Made by a program: the position numbers and the translations under genes
Shown here: in pieces, positions 35,187 to 43,653 of the stretch
Numbering within the stretch: position 1 is the first letter of the stretch
How the letters are laid out: each line of letters opens with the position of its first letter
From: Bradyrhizobium sp. CB3481
GTDB lineage: Bacteria > Pseudomonadota > Alphaproteobacteria > Rhizobiales > Xanthobacteraceae
Length of the DNA stretch: 64,000 nt
Direction of reading: 5' to 3'
Assembly: GCF_029714305.1 (NCBI RefSeq)
Contig: NZ_CP121647.1
Coordinates: 6,220,501-6,284,500 of the forward strand
The notes under the pieces: generated by a model
The model's database searches: none
The model's input: only the letters and a program-made list of their open reading frames with translations
Told to the model about the DNA's origin: nothing

Positions 35187-35520
35187 AGTTTGGTCTCCTT
35201 GTTGCGACCCTAGGACGCATAGAGGTCCGCCAATCCGACATCGTCTGTGAGCTTTTTTCCTACAGTTGTGAGCTTTGATCCGGTTTGCGCGGCGCGGGGG
35301 AGGTCGAGAGTCGAGCGTAGACCGGAAGTCGCCAGCTAAGGCTCAGATCGGCGCTTTTGACCCATCTCGGACATTTCACCCGCTTCATCCAAAATTGAGC
35401 ATTCGGCCTGATTTCGGTTGACACATCTCTTCTATACAACCATGTGACCGGAGCCGTTTTTGACCCGGGCGGACATCCGACGCAATGCTATCTGGCGATG
35501 CCGAGCGGTAAGGAATGCAG
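35187..35520. other. intergenic region
   Basis: No gene is evident. It contains a copy of the degenerate repeat (TAGACCGGAAGTCGCC, then CTTTTGACCCATCTCGGACA at about 35354-35373). The string TTGACA-N9-TATACA near 35419 has the wrong spacing for a standard promoter. Confidence 0.45.
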
Positions 35521-36231
35521 ATGTCACCTGGTAGAACGAACCGTGCCTTTTCTCGTTTCTGCATTGCAGTGGTTGCCTGGTCCCTCGCAGCGCCGTTGGT
35601 TGCCGCAGCCGCGCAGCAGGCGCCGCTCGATCCGGCAGCCTATTTCATCTCCGGGGTAGCTCCGGGCACGCGCTTACAGGGAGTCATCAGTCACGCGCGC
35701 CAGGAGTTCCGCGGCTCCGACATCGACATGGACGGTACTGTTAGCCAAGCCGACGCTCGCATTCAGGACGAGGCGTTGCCGGTGGGCGTCTGGCGCCCGG
35801 TGCTTGAGGAGTTGGCGCGTTATGATCTCGACTTTGATGGCATAGTCACTCGTGACGAGATCCTTATGGGCGTGAGCCGGCGTATTCGGCGCCATGCCTA
35901 TATTTTTCCGAGCGGGGGGGGGGATTCCGAGGAATCTTTAAAGCAGCGCATCGAGCAAGATGTCGTGCGACTTGCGCGGGCCGATCGCAATGGCGACGGC
36001 CGGATCGAATGGGACGAGATGCTGGCATTCGCCCGTCAAACGCCGGTCCCACCTAACAGCCTCGGCGGTTCGATTATGAGCACGATCCTTTCCATGGATG
36101 AAGATCGTGATGGGTCAGTTACGGGCGAAGAGTTCGATAGAGCCATTGAGCGCATCTTCCGACTGGTCGATACAGATCGGGACAACATCTTGTCCAAGGA
36201 GGAGATCGACACCTTTCGAGGACGCAAGTAG
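35521..36231 (+). CDS. exported EF-hand calcium-binding protein
   Basis: This 236-aa protein has a signal peptide (RFCIAVVAWSLAAPLVAAAAQ) and five EF-hand-type loops: DIDMDGTVSQAD, DLDFDGIVTRDE, DRNGDGRIEWDE, DEDRDGSVTGEE and DTDRDNILSKEE. The fourth and fifth form a clear pair near the C-terminus. It is probably a periplasmic calcium-binding protein of unknown purpose. ATG at 35521 has AAGGA at the right distance; the ATG at 35515 is too close. A run of ten G bases at 35914-35923 lies inside the frame, between the second and third loops. Confidence 0.78.
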   Translation: MSPGRTNRAFSRFCIAVVAWSLAAPLVAAAAQQAPLDPAAYFISGVAPGTRLQGVISHARQEFRGSDIDMDGTVSQADARIQDEALPVGVWRPVLEELARYDLDFDGIVTRDEILMGVSRRIRRHAYIFPSGGGDSEESLKQRIEQDVVRLARADRNGDGRIEWDEMLAFARQTPVPPNSLGGSIMSTILSMDEDRDGSVTGEEFDRAIERIFRLVDTDRDNILSKEEIDTFRGRK

Positions 36232-36361
36232 CTGACTGGACACGATATCCGGAAGTGGCCCAAAGCGTCAGTCTGCTCGGTGCAATGCCATGTCCGGAGC
36301 TGGGGGGTAAGCCGACCAGCCGGTCGAACGCCCGGACTTCTCAGTTTGACCCATTGCGATT

Positions 36362-36724
36362 CTAGCTGCTACGCCGACCGCTTTTCCGCGCAAAGAGGAT
36401 CAGGAGAGGATAGGTCAGAGCGAGAATGAAGATAATGTCGAACAAGTAGAGCAAAAGCGTGAATTCTCGACCAAACGATGCACTGGCCCCGAAAAGAGTA
36501 AATGTTCGCGCGGAGGAGAATAGTATCGGCAGGTTGAGGGCAACTGCGATCGAATGGCCGACCCAACTGTCTCCGCAGGTGAACCTCTGCAGTCCCTCGG
36601 TCCAACCGCACCCAGTTGATCTCATTAGAATGGGATAAGCGACAAACTCTAGGAGTGCCACGATAACGGCACCTCCCAAGATGCATAAGCAAATCAGGCA
36701 CACACCTCGAAAAGCCTTGAGCAT
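36362..36724 (-). CDS. small hypothetical membrane protein
   Basis: This 120-aa protein has about three hydrophobic segments (LICLCILGGAVIVALLEFVA, a middle AVALNLPILF region, and LLLYLFDIIFILALTYPLLIL). A Cys-rich loop, STGCGWTEGLQRFTCGDSW, lies between the first two. It ends in a basic tail. It is not recognised. ATG at 36724 is favoured by AAGGGC upstream; another in-frame ATG lies at 36739. GC content is lower than in the flanking genes, in line with the accessory character of the area. Confidence 0.5.
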   Translation of the reverse strand: MLKAFRGVCLICLCILGGAVIVALLEFVAYPILMRSTGCGWTEGLQRFTCGDSWVGHSIAVALNLPILFSSARTFTLFGASASFGREFTLLLYLFDIIFILALTYPLLILFARKSGRRSS

Positions 36725-36843
36725 TACCGCCCTTGCCATCCACTAAGAGTACCAATGTTGATATCGACATGCGACCATGGCGAGTTGGCTTTCGAAGCGA
36801 GATCGAGATGCTGGTAAACGGACCCTTTCACGGGTTGAGCTTC

Positions 36844-36958
36844 CGCATGTGGCCCTCAGCCGAACTGCCTTTGAGCCGCCTCAAAGGCCGCTCTCAGAGG
36901 AGAACCGGACCTGACGAGATGAGCGGCCGGACCGCCGCTTGTGACCCAATTCGGACGT
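36844..36958. repeat. 115-bp dispersed repeat, copy A
   Basis: It begins CGCATGTGGCCCTCAGCCGA and ends CGCTTGTGACCCAATTCGGA. It is alignable nearly base for base with copies at 38258-38370 and 39744-39858. An internal hairpin has arms GAGCCGCC and GGCCGCTC (one mismatch). No gene is visible in the surrounding 36.73-37.09 kb spacer. Confidence 0.85.
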
Positions 36959-37092
36959 TTCCTTGTACCTTAGTCTTGCACTAGCCACCCGCCTGCAAGT
37001 CTATGGTTGCGCTTCGCCTGAACATCCAGTGTAGTTTGCACACCAAGGCCCTAAGGATAGGCCTAAGGGCCGAAACGCCCAAAGGAGCAGCG

Positions 37093-37488
37093 ATGACAAA
37101 GATCAACAGGAGATCAGCGCTATCACTGGGTTTTGCAACCGCTGCCGTGCTCGCGGCGGGAACATCAGCCTCCGCACAAACTAAGCTACCACAAGGCGTA
37201 AGCATCCAACCTTGGGGTAAGCGCGAGTCGATGATCCCGAGCTACAAAACAGTCTCGATGCGCGATGTCGTTTATCAGCCAGGCGCAAAGACTTCCAACC
37301 CGTCCATGCCCAATGACATGGTTTGCCACGTACCCGAGGGCGAACTCCGGGTGAAGCAAACCGAGGGCATGGAATTTGTTGCGAAGAAGGGTGATGTTTG
37401 GACTTGCAAGAAAGGCATCGGCGAAGATCTCGAAAATGTCGGTTCAACGGTCGCGATCATGCGTATCGTCGACCTGCTACCGGCATGA
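37093..37488 (+). CDS. exported small cupin-like protein
   Basis: This 131-aa protein starts with a leader of twin-arginine-like or Sec type (INRRSALSLGFATAAVLAAG...ASAQ). The rest is a short cupin-like beta barrel: VYQPGAKTSNPSMPNDMVCH, then EGELRVKQTEGMEFVAKKGDVWTCKKG. The usual cupin metal histidines are mostly absent, so metal binding is doubtful. AAAGGAGCAGCG precedes the ATG. Function unknown. Confidence 0.7.
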   Translation: MTKINRRSALSLGFATAAVLAAGTSASAQTKLPQGVSIQPWGKRESMIPSYKTVSMRDVVYQPGAKTSNPSMPNDMVCHVPEGELRVKQTEGMEFVAKKGDVWTCKKGIGEDLENVGSTVAIMRIVDLLPA

Positions 37489-37857
37489 TTATCCGCGCAT
37501 CCCGAGTCAGGGATTGAGGTTCGCCGATACGCAGGATTGCGGTAACTTGGGCTGCCCGAATGATCGTCGCAGCTAGCGCTCTCGGGGCTGCGACGACCGA
37601 GCAGTGGCGACTTCCGCTCGTGGCCCATCAGCGAAGTGGCCGCAGCTCTCATTGAGGTCTGCTCAGTGGGGCATAGCGGACTAGAATTGCTCAGGTTGAG
37701 TTCTTCGCCTGCTGACCCAAAGCGGAATTCGCTGACGAGTTCGGAATAGTTTCCCGATACAGCTTCTTCTTCGCTATCTCCTTAAGGTTGAGATAATCAA
37801 TCCACGCTATTGTCTCGCCTATGTCCTTCGAGATGATAACAGTCGGCAGCAAGTGCA
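37489..37857. other. intergenic region without gene
   Basis: This stretch of about 370 bp has only short frames with no coding character. It contains one repeat tail (CTGACCCAAAGCGGAATTCG near 37711-37730). I see no promoter motif that I would defend. Confidence 0.45.
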
Positions 37858-38166
37858 ATGTCAGGTTACTTCCTCACTGCCTGCCTATTCGTTGTAGCCT
37901 TGGGTTACGAGGTGTCGTTTCGCCGATCCTGGAATCTATCACGGAACTCTGATCTGCTTGGCCCGGCCCAGAAGCTCGCAGTTCTGCGGCGTGCGTGTTG
38001 GCCGGCAGGCTGCGGGCTGATCTGCATGCTGTTGGGGTTGATTGTCTCTCACTTTGTTCAAGACAAGCTTGTTCTCTCTGTGACGGACAGTTTCATGATG
38101 GTTAGTTCTTCTTTTTTCACCGGATCGATTATTGGCGCTATGGCCGGGACGCTGAATCGGGTTTGA
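37858..38166 (+). CDS. small hypothetical membrane protein
   Basis: This 102-aa protein has three hydrophobic segments: residues 3-18, about 48-65 and about 76-98, the last with GSIIGAMAGTLNRV. No family is recognised. The ATG has a weak ribosome-binding site (AGCAAG). It may be a real orphan gene of the accessory region; the evidence is its membrane pattern only. Confidence 0.4.
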   Translation: MSGYFLTACLFVVALGYEVSFRRSWNLSRNSDLLGPAQKLAVLRRACWPAGCGLICMLLGLIVSHFVQDKLVLSVTDSFMMVSSSFFTGSIIGAMAGTLNRV

Positions 38167-38257
38167 AGCGCCGCAATCAACGCAAAGCGAAAAAGCGCAT
38201 CAGGCTGTGGCCTCCGACAAACTGCCATGACTTTGGCATGGTCCTGTTGATTTCCGG

Positions 38258-38370
38258 TTGTGGCCCTCAGCCGAACTGCCGTTGAGCGGCCGCAAGGGCC
38301 GCTCTCAGAGGAAAACCGGACCTGACGAGATGGGCGGCCGGACCGCCGCTTGTGACCCATAGCGGACGGA
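38258..38370. repeat. 115-bp dispersed repeat, copy B
   Basis: This copy of the element at 36844-36958 has a perfect internal hairpin, GAGCGGCC-GCAAG-GGCCGCTC. Its tail is CGCTTGTGACCCATAGCGGA. It fills most of the gap between two small membrane protein genes. Confidence 0.85.
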
Positions 38371-38415
38371 ACGCCAGATTTTACCTATGCAGTTAAAGGT
38401 TGATTGAAAGTTTTC

Positions 38416-38919
38416 ATGCCAACTTGCTCACCCGCGCAGGGGGAAGCTGCTGCAGTCGGATCAACCACACGCGAAGCTTATTGGGGTCACACAGAGATGT
38501 ACGTTTTCAGAGAATTCAACGACGCACATAAGGGGCTGGTGTACCGCTCGATGGTCTTGCATCACATAGCAGTCGCCGCGGTGTGGGGAGGAGCGCTCTT
38601 CTCGCTCAATGACGCGCGCGCCGCTCTAATAACGACGCTGGTCGTCTTACTTGCGGTGCACATCATTTATATCGTCAATTTGACAATCTCTTACGATCTT
38701 GCCCTTACTGCTAAGCAGTACTTTGCAACATTGTGCATGCTTCTTGTTGTGGGGTTGACGTTACTCTTTGCCTATTTCCGGTCTTCCACCGGAGTCTTCG
38801 GCTGGGATACCTTTAAGCCAATTTTTCTTTGGCTGGCGCTTGCCACGTTCCTCGCCGTTTACATTGATTTTGCAGTCGTATCCCTACTGCGATCCGTCGT
38901 AAAAACGAAAACCGCGTAG
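38416..38919 (+). CDS. hypothetical membrane protein
   Basis: This protein of up to 167 aa has four clear transmembrane segments (HHIAVAAVWGGALFSL, LITTLVVLLAVHIIYIVNLT, FATLCMLLVVGLTLLFAYF and IFLWLALATFLAVYIDFAVV). The start is uncertain: ATG at 38416 and ATG at 38497 (MYVFREFNDAHKG) are both possible, and the first 27 residues look less conserved in character. No family is recognised. It lies directly downstream of repeat copy B. Confidence 0.5.
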   Translation: MPTCSPAQGEAAAVGSTTREAYWGHTEMYVFREFNDAHKGLVYRSMVLHHIAVAAVWGGALFSLNDARAALITTLVVLLAVHIIYIVNLTISYDLALTAKQYFATLCMLLVVGLTLLFAYFRSSTGVFGWDTFKPIFLWLALATFLAVYIDFAVVSLLRSVVKTKTA

Positions 38920-39147
38920 CAGACATTCTGTCGGCGGTTTGAACGGTTTTAGAAAAAGGCGCAACCCGTTGCCGACGTGCGTGACGAGCGCGCAGATGTC
39001 CGGTTTATGCGGTCGAGCGGACCAGCACCCGATGGATTGGCGGGGACGCCTGGTTGACCCAAAGCCGAAGTGGACAGTTCGCCTTGCGCCGTGCGAGTGC
39101 GTCTGCTTAGTCAGCGACGTCCAACAAAGGAATGGGGATGCGCGGTG

Positions 39148-39726
39148 ATGACAACAGCCGAGGAACAGCGCCTGCCGTTTCGCAGAATCCACGTCGCCGG
39201 TGCGCCGGGCGGGGGAACTACGACCATCGGTCGTGCACTCGCCACCCATCTTGCGATACCGCACTTCGACGCCGACGATTTCTATTGGATTCCCACAAAC
39301 CCGCCTTACCGACAGCCTCGCCCTCGGCAAGATCGTGTCCGACTGATGCAAGAGCTATTTCTGGATCGTGACGCCTGGGTATTTAGCTCCGGTAAGATCC
39401 AGGCCTGGGCGCCTGAGATCGTGCCGTCGATCAACCTCATTGCATTCCTAGATGTGCCCACGGGGATTAGGCTAGAGCGCCTCCGACTGCGTCAAGAGCG
39501 GCAGTTCGGGCCAAGCGTCGTTGCTCCGAACGGGTGGAACCACGCCAACACGCTGGAGCTATATGCGACTGCTGCGTGATACGACGATGGCACCGCAAAC
39601 GCGCGCACCCGATCGAGCCACGAAGAATGGTTTAGCACGTTGACGTGCCCCATCCTCCGCATCGATGCAACTCGCCCTATCCAAGACATTGTCTTCGAGA
39701 TTTGTGCTCATGTGCCGCCGCTATAG
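39148..39726 (+). pseudogene. P-loop nucleotide kinase-like gene interrupted by an in-frame stop
   Basis: The frame encodes a small P-loop protein with VAGAPGGGTTTIGRALATHL at its start. The usual Walker A Lys is Thr, as in the GASGSGTSTLG-type relatives of adenylate kinase. The frame stops at a TGA at 39577-39579 (codon 144). The same frame then continues for 48 codons to the TAG at 39724-39726 with plausible coding sequence (RSSHEEWFSTLTCPILRID, then IQDIVFEICAH), which reads as the missing C-terminus. A single Trp-to-stop change would explain this. If translated as is, the product is a 143-aa truncated protein. Confidence 0.65.
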
Positions 39727-39743
39727 GCGAGGCGGCCGTAGTC

Positions 39744-39858
39744 CGCATGTGGCCCTCAGCCGAACTGCTTATGAGCGGCCGCCACGGCCCCTTTCGGAGG
39801 AGAAGCGGACCTGACGAGCTGAGCGGTTGGACCGCCGCTTGTGACCCAAAGTCGCCTT
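39744..39858. repeat. 115-bp dispersed repeat, copy C
   Basis: The third copy, starting CGCATGTGGCCCTCAGCCGA and ending CGCTTGTGACCCAAAGTCGC, directly follows the broken P-loop gene. The internal hairpin has decayed (GAGCGGCC-GCCAC-GGCCCCTT). Confidence 0.85.
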
Positions 39859-39938
39859 TGCCCCCCAGCGCCGCTCGTGGTCCAGCATTCCGCTATAGTA
39901 GCCTTTTCATTGTCGAATATCGGCCAATGGAGCACACG

Positions 39939-40430
39939 ATGCCAAATAGCAAGGAGATCGAGGCGACGTCGCACAACCCGCGGCCGCAGGGCTATGTGCT
40001 TGGTGTCGGAGAAGGTGAGCACCTGATCCATTTCCGTGATGGCGGCAACATCTTCATCAAGGTCGACCACGTAGAGGGGTCCAACCATCTTGGACTGGGT
40101 ACGCAGCAGCTACCCAAGGGCTCTGGCATTCCGGTTCACCGACACCTCGACAGGGAAGAAGCGTTTTACGTTCTGGAAGGCAGTGGCACGGTCACACTCA
40201 ACGATGTGCCTCATCATTGCGAAAGAGGTGGAACGATTTTCATACCCAGGAACACATGGCATGGCTTCAGTAGTCCAGATCAAGAACTGGTTCTCCTGTG
40301 GGTCATGGTGCCGCCGGGCCTCGACGGTTTCTTTCGCGAAACCTGCAGCCGACCCGGCGAACCGCGAAAAGAATTGACGCGGAAGCAAATCAACGCGATC
40401 GCTCTCAAATATGGGCAAGAATTCAGGTAG
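39939..40430 (+). CDS. cupin-domain protein
   Basis: This 163-aa cytoplasmic protein is a single-domain cupin. The metal motif is IPVHRHLDREEAFYVLEGSG (His, His, Glu), with a second motif RGGTIFIPRNTWHGF, so a bound metal is likely. The C-terminal part is a helical tail (ELTRKQINAIALKYGQEF). ATG at 39939 follows GGAG; another in-frame ATG lies at 39927. Relatives include sugar isomerase-like and quercetinase-like cupins; the substrate is unknown. Confidence 0.78.
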   Translation: MPNSKEIEATSHNPRPQGYVLGVGEGEHLIHFRDGGNIFIKVDHVEGSNHLGLGTQQLPKGSGIPVHRHLDREEAFYVLEGSGTVTLNDVPHHCERGGTIFIPRNTWHGFSSPDQELVLLWVMVPPGLDGFFRETCSRPGEPRKELTRKQINAIALKYGQEFR

Positions 40431-40582
40431 GCGCGCTGTTTCCGGGCGCAGTGACCCATCACATGCGCGTGGGGCGCGTGTGAAAAGTCACATTCAGCCT
40501 CGAAAGCGATGAACGAATTACCGCGCATCGCGACCAATGCGGGCTGGCCTGATGGCCGCTGTCCACATCTTCGAGGAAAATT

Positions 40583-41272
40583 TTGAAAAATTCGCTGCAA
40601 GTCGCCGGCGGGGTCGTCGGCGCGGTCACCGGCTTTGTCGCAACGCTGTTGTTGCTCGAGCTGGCCAGCTTCGGCAATCGGGCCGATCCGATCGCATCAG
40701 GCATGCTGGCGCTATTGGTGTTTGCGCCATGCGGCGCGATCGGCGGCCTGCTGCTTGGCACGGCGCTGGCAAGACGGCTGCGCGGCGGAGAAAACGGCGA
40801 CGGACTCTTGCGCAACAGCCTGAACGCATTTGCGGTTTTGATCACGCTCTGCGCCTTGGGAGGCACCGCCTATTATGTCTATGCCGTCACGACGGCGACG
40901 CCCTGGCTCAATCCGAACGCGCCGAACCCGCTGCTCGTGTTTGAGGTTCGACTGCCGCCAGGTGCCGCACTGCCCAATTCTCCCCGAGACATCGCGGCCG
41001 AGCTGCAGACCGATCTCAACACCATGCCGGGCGAGATACGCCCCGATCTGTTCCGCCGCGATGACGACAGGCCGGTCATCGCGGGCCATGTCGAACTCGC
41101 CTTCCGCACCGCGCATCGGCAACTGCAAATCAGGATCAAGGGCCAGCCCGACCGGCTCTATCTCATCGGCCTCTCGGCAAAGGCACCGCATTCGCGGGAG
41201 CTCGGGCCGTGGCAGGCCAACAGCGACGGCAGCGAAATCCGTTACCGTGCCAGATGGCCGGGGCAGAGTTGA
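40583..41272 (+). CDS. hypothetical membrane-anchored protein
   Basis: This 229-aa protein has three transmembrane segments in its first 105 residues (GGVVGAVTGFVATLLLLELA, MLALLVFAPCGAIGGLLLGTAL and AFAVLITLCALGGTAYYVYA). A periplasmic beta-rich domain of about 120 residues follows (NPLLVFEVRLPPGAALP, then GHVELAFRTAHRQLQIRI). The start is a TTG with GAGGAAAA upstream. No named family is recognised. Confidence 0.62.
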   Translation: MKNSLQVAGGVVGAVTGFVATLLLLELASFGNRADPIASGMLALLVFAPCGAIGGLLLGTALARRLRGGENGDGLLRNSLNAFAVLITLCALGGTAYYVYAVTTATPWLNPNAPNPLLVFEVRLPPGAALPNSPRDIAAELQTDLNTMPGEIRPDLFRRDDDRPVIAGHVELAFRTAHRQLQIRIKGQPDRLYLIGLSAKAPHSRELGPWQANSDGSEIRYRARWPGQS

Positions 41273-41565
41273 TCACCGCCTGCCACAAGAGAAGCTGGCA
41301 TCTCTCAGACTGTGCGCCTGTTCACACTTGCGATGATCGCAACGAGGTAGATCTTTAGCTGCCGATGCCCAGCGCTGATTTGGATACGCACCGCAGCGAT
41401 CCGTCTATTGTTGCGTGATTACACTCACACTCGGTCTTGCCGGCTGGAATGGAACCCGCGTGTGGCGACTTTGCGGCGAACATGCGGCATGATACGCTGC
41501 GCGTGCTGGAAAGATTGTTTGCCTAACGCTGGAATTGCAACAGCTCGAGGAAATCAATCCGAACC

Positions 41566-43170
41566 ATGGCCCAGATCCGAGACATCAAGTCGGGCCGCGG
41601 TGGTGAGCAACCACGCGAGCCAATGCCGCGGCGTCTTGCCGCCATCGTGGCAGGCGACATCTCCGGCTACAGCCGCCTGATGCAAATCGACGAGGAAGGA
41701 ACGCACAAGCGCGTCAAGCGGCTCGAGCGCGAAGTCATCGAACCCACTATCAAAGAACACCACGGCAGGCTCGTCAAAACCACGGGCGACGGCTTCATCG
41801 CCATCTTCGACAGCCCCGTCGAAGCCGTGCGGGCCAGCATCGTGATCCAGCAAAACCTGGTCGGCCGCAACACATCGCTGCCCAAGCATCACTGGATCGA
41901 ATATCGGATCGGCGTCAATCTCGGCGACGTCATCATCGAAACCGATGACGTCTATGGCGACGGCGTCAATATCGCGACGCGACTCGAAGGCATAGCCCAG
42001 GCCGGCGAAGTCTACATTTCCGGCGGCATCTACGAACAGATCAAGCATAAGCTGGTTTGCGGATACGAGTCGCTCGGTGATCGAAAGGTCAAGAACATCA
42101 CCGATCCCGTGCGCGTCTATCGCGTGCTTCCCGATCCGGCGGCACTGCAACAACGTCGGAACTGGCGCGAACGTCTCCTGCTCTTCCTGCTCGGCCTTGC
42201 ACTATTGATTATCGCCGGCGGCGTTGTCTGGTACCTCGTCTGGCAACCGCGCAAGTCAGTGAATCAGGCGTCAGCTCCCGTTTCATCGCCTGCAGAGGTG
42301 CCGAAGTCGCCTGTCACGAAATCACCAGCGCAGCCGCCCCAGCCCTCTCGCTCTCCTCCCGCGGCGCCAACTCAACAACAGGCAACGCCTCGTCCGGAGG
42401 TGTCTCCAGCACAGAAACAAGCGGCACCGCTTGCGCCGCCCGCATCGCCGGCAGCTCCCGCAACTCCTCCGACGACGCAGGCCGCCGCGCCTATTCCAGA
42501 ACCCGAGACGATTTCCCTGCGCGGTGGCAGCTTCATGATGGGCAGCAATGAAGACATCTCCGAAAAGCCGGTCCGTCAGGTGATGATCAAGCCGTTTGCA
42601 ATGGGGAAGTTTCCTGTCTCGGTGCGGGAATGGAATGCCTGCGCCGCCGCAAAGGCATGTGGATTCACAGCAACCGGAAAGGACGATGCACCCGTTACAA
42701 ACGTCAGTTGGACCGACGCCAGGCAATATGTGACATGGCTCGCGCAAGCCACGCGAAAACAATATCGCCTGCCGAGCGAAGCCGAATGGGAATACGCCGC
42801 GCGCGGCGGCACACAAACCAGGTACTGGTGGGGCGATCAGTTTCAGACCGGCATGGTCAATTGCAAGAACTGCAGCGATATCCCGGTCAGCGACCAGCCG
42901 GCCAAGGTCGGCAGCCTGAAGCCAAATCCTTTTGGACTGTTTGATATGGGCGGCAGCGTCGACCAATGGGTCGAGGATTGCTGGCACAAGAATTATCAGG
43001 GCGCGCCGGCAGACGGGTCAGCGTGGACCGAGAATGATTGTTCCTCGCACGTCATCCGTTCCGGATCCTGGAGGAAAGACTCCAATTACGCCCGGACGGC
43101 AAATCGCGGTAGCTACGACACCAACGTGCGATATCCCACGCACGGGTTCCGCGTTGCGCTATCTCCTTGA
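41566..43170 (+). CDS. class III adenylate/guanylate cyclase fused to an SUMF1/FGE-type domain
   Basis: This 534-aa protein has an N-terminal class III nucleotide cyclase domain (about residues 20-185; RRLAAIVAGDISGYSRLM, TTGDGFIAIFDSP, GVNLGDVIIE, GDGVNIATRLE) with both metal Asp residues in place. One transmembrane helix follows (about 205-228; LLLFLLGLALLIIAGGVVWYL), then a Pro/Ala-rich linker of about 90 residues. A C-terminal formylglycine-generating-enzyme-like domain (about 315-534; RGGSFMMGSNED, RLPSEAEWEYAARGG, GSVDQWVEDCWH, HGFRVAL) lies outside the membrane. It may sense an external signal and make cAMP inside. Confidence 0.87.
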   Translation: MAQIRDIKSGRGGEQPREPMPRRLAAIVAGDISGYSRLMQIDEEGTHKRVKRLEREVIEPTIKEHHGRLVKTTGDGFIAIFDSPVEAVRASIVIQQNLVGRNTSLPKHHWIEYRIGVNLGDVIIETDDVYGDGVNIATRLEGIAQAGEVYISGGIYEQIKHKLVCGYESLGDRKVKNITDPVRVYRVLPDPAALQQRRNWRERLLLFLLGLALLIIAGGVVWYLVWQPRKSVNQASAPVSSPAEVPKSPVTKSPAQPPQPSRSPPAAPTQQQATPRPEVSPAQKQAAPLAPPASPAAPATPPTTQAAAPIPEPETISLRGGSFMMGSNEDISEKPVRQVMIKPFAMGKFPVSVREWNACAAAKACGFTATGKDDAPVTNVSWTDARQYVTWLAQATRKQYRLPSEAEWEYAARGGTQTRYWWGDQFQTGMVNCKNCSDIPVSDQPAKVGSLKPNPFGLFDMGGSVDQWVEDCWHKNYQGAPADGSAWTENDCSSHVIRSGSWRKDSNYARTANRGSYDTNVRYPTHGFRVALSP

Positions 43171-43188
43171 GGAAATTGCGAGGCAGTC

Positions 43189-43614
43189 ATGAAGGCGTTG
43201 CAGTGGATCGCTCTATCGGCAGCGCTCGCTTGCCTGCCGTTCGCCGCCTACGCCCAGGGAAAGCCCGCCCACAAGGATGCCCTTCTGTATTTCGTGTGGC
43301 CGCAGAACGGCGCCGTCATCAAAGGCGGATTCTGGTGCCGCTTTGGTCTGCGCAACATGGGCGTTACACACGCCGGCGACAATTACCCGAACGCCGGCCA
43401 TCATCACCTTCTGATCGACGTCAATGAGCCGCTCAATCCCAATGAGGAGATTCCGCAGGACAAATCGCACCTCCATTTTGGCGCCGGCCAGACCGAAGCC
43501 CGGATCGAGCTCCCACCCGGCAAGCATACGCTCCAGCTCGTGCTGGGCGACGCCGGCCACTATCCGTTCAATCCTCCGGTGGTCTCGCAGAAAATTACCA
43601 TCACGATCAGATAG
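43189..43614 (+). CDS. exported DUF4399-family protein
   Basis: This 141-aa protein has a signal peptide (MKALQWIALSAALACLPFAAYAQ) and one DUF4399 domain: FVWPQNGAVIKGGFWCRFGLRNMGV, then AGHHHLLID and the LPPGKHTLQLVLGDAGHYP motif. It is a small periplasmic beta-sandwich protein of unknown function. It follows the cyclase gene by 18 bp on the same strand, so the two may be co-transcribed. Confidence 0.82.
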   Translation: MKALQWIALSAALACLPFAAYAQGKPAHKDALLYFVWPQNGAVIKGGFWCRFGLRNMGVTHAGDNYPNAGHHHLLIDVNEPLNPNEEIPQDKSHLHFGAGQTEARIELPPGKHTLQLVLGDAGHYPFNPPVVSQKITITIR

Positions 43615-43653
43615 AGCGGCGCGCACTGTACCGGGATGAATTCTTGCTTCGAA

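Noticed and set aside
35419..35440. TTGACA and TATACA as a sigma-70 promoter for the EF-hand gene
   Set aside because: The spacing is 9 bp instead of about 17, so it is probably chance.
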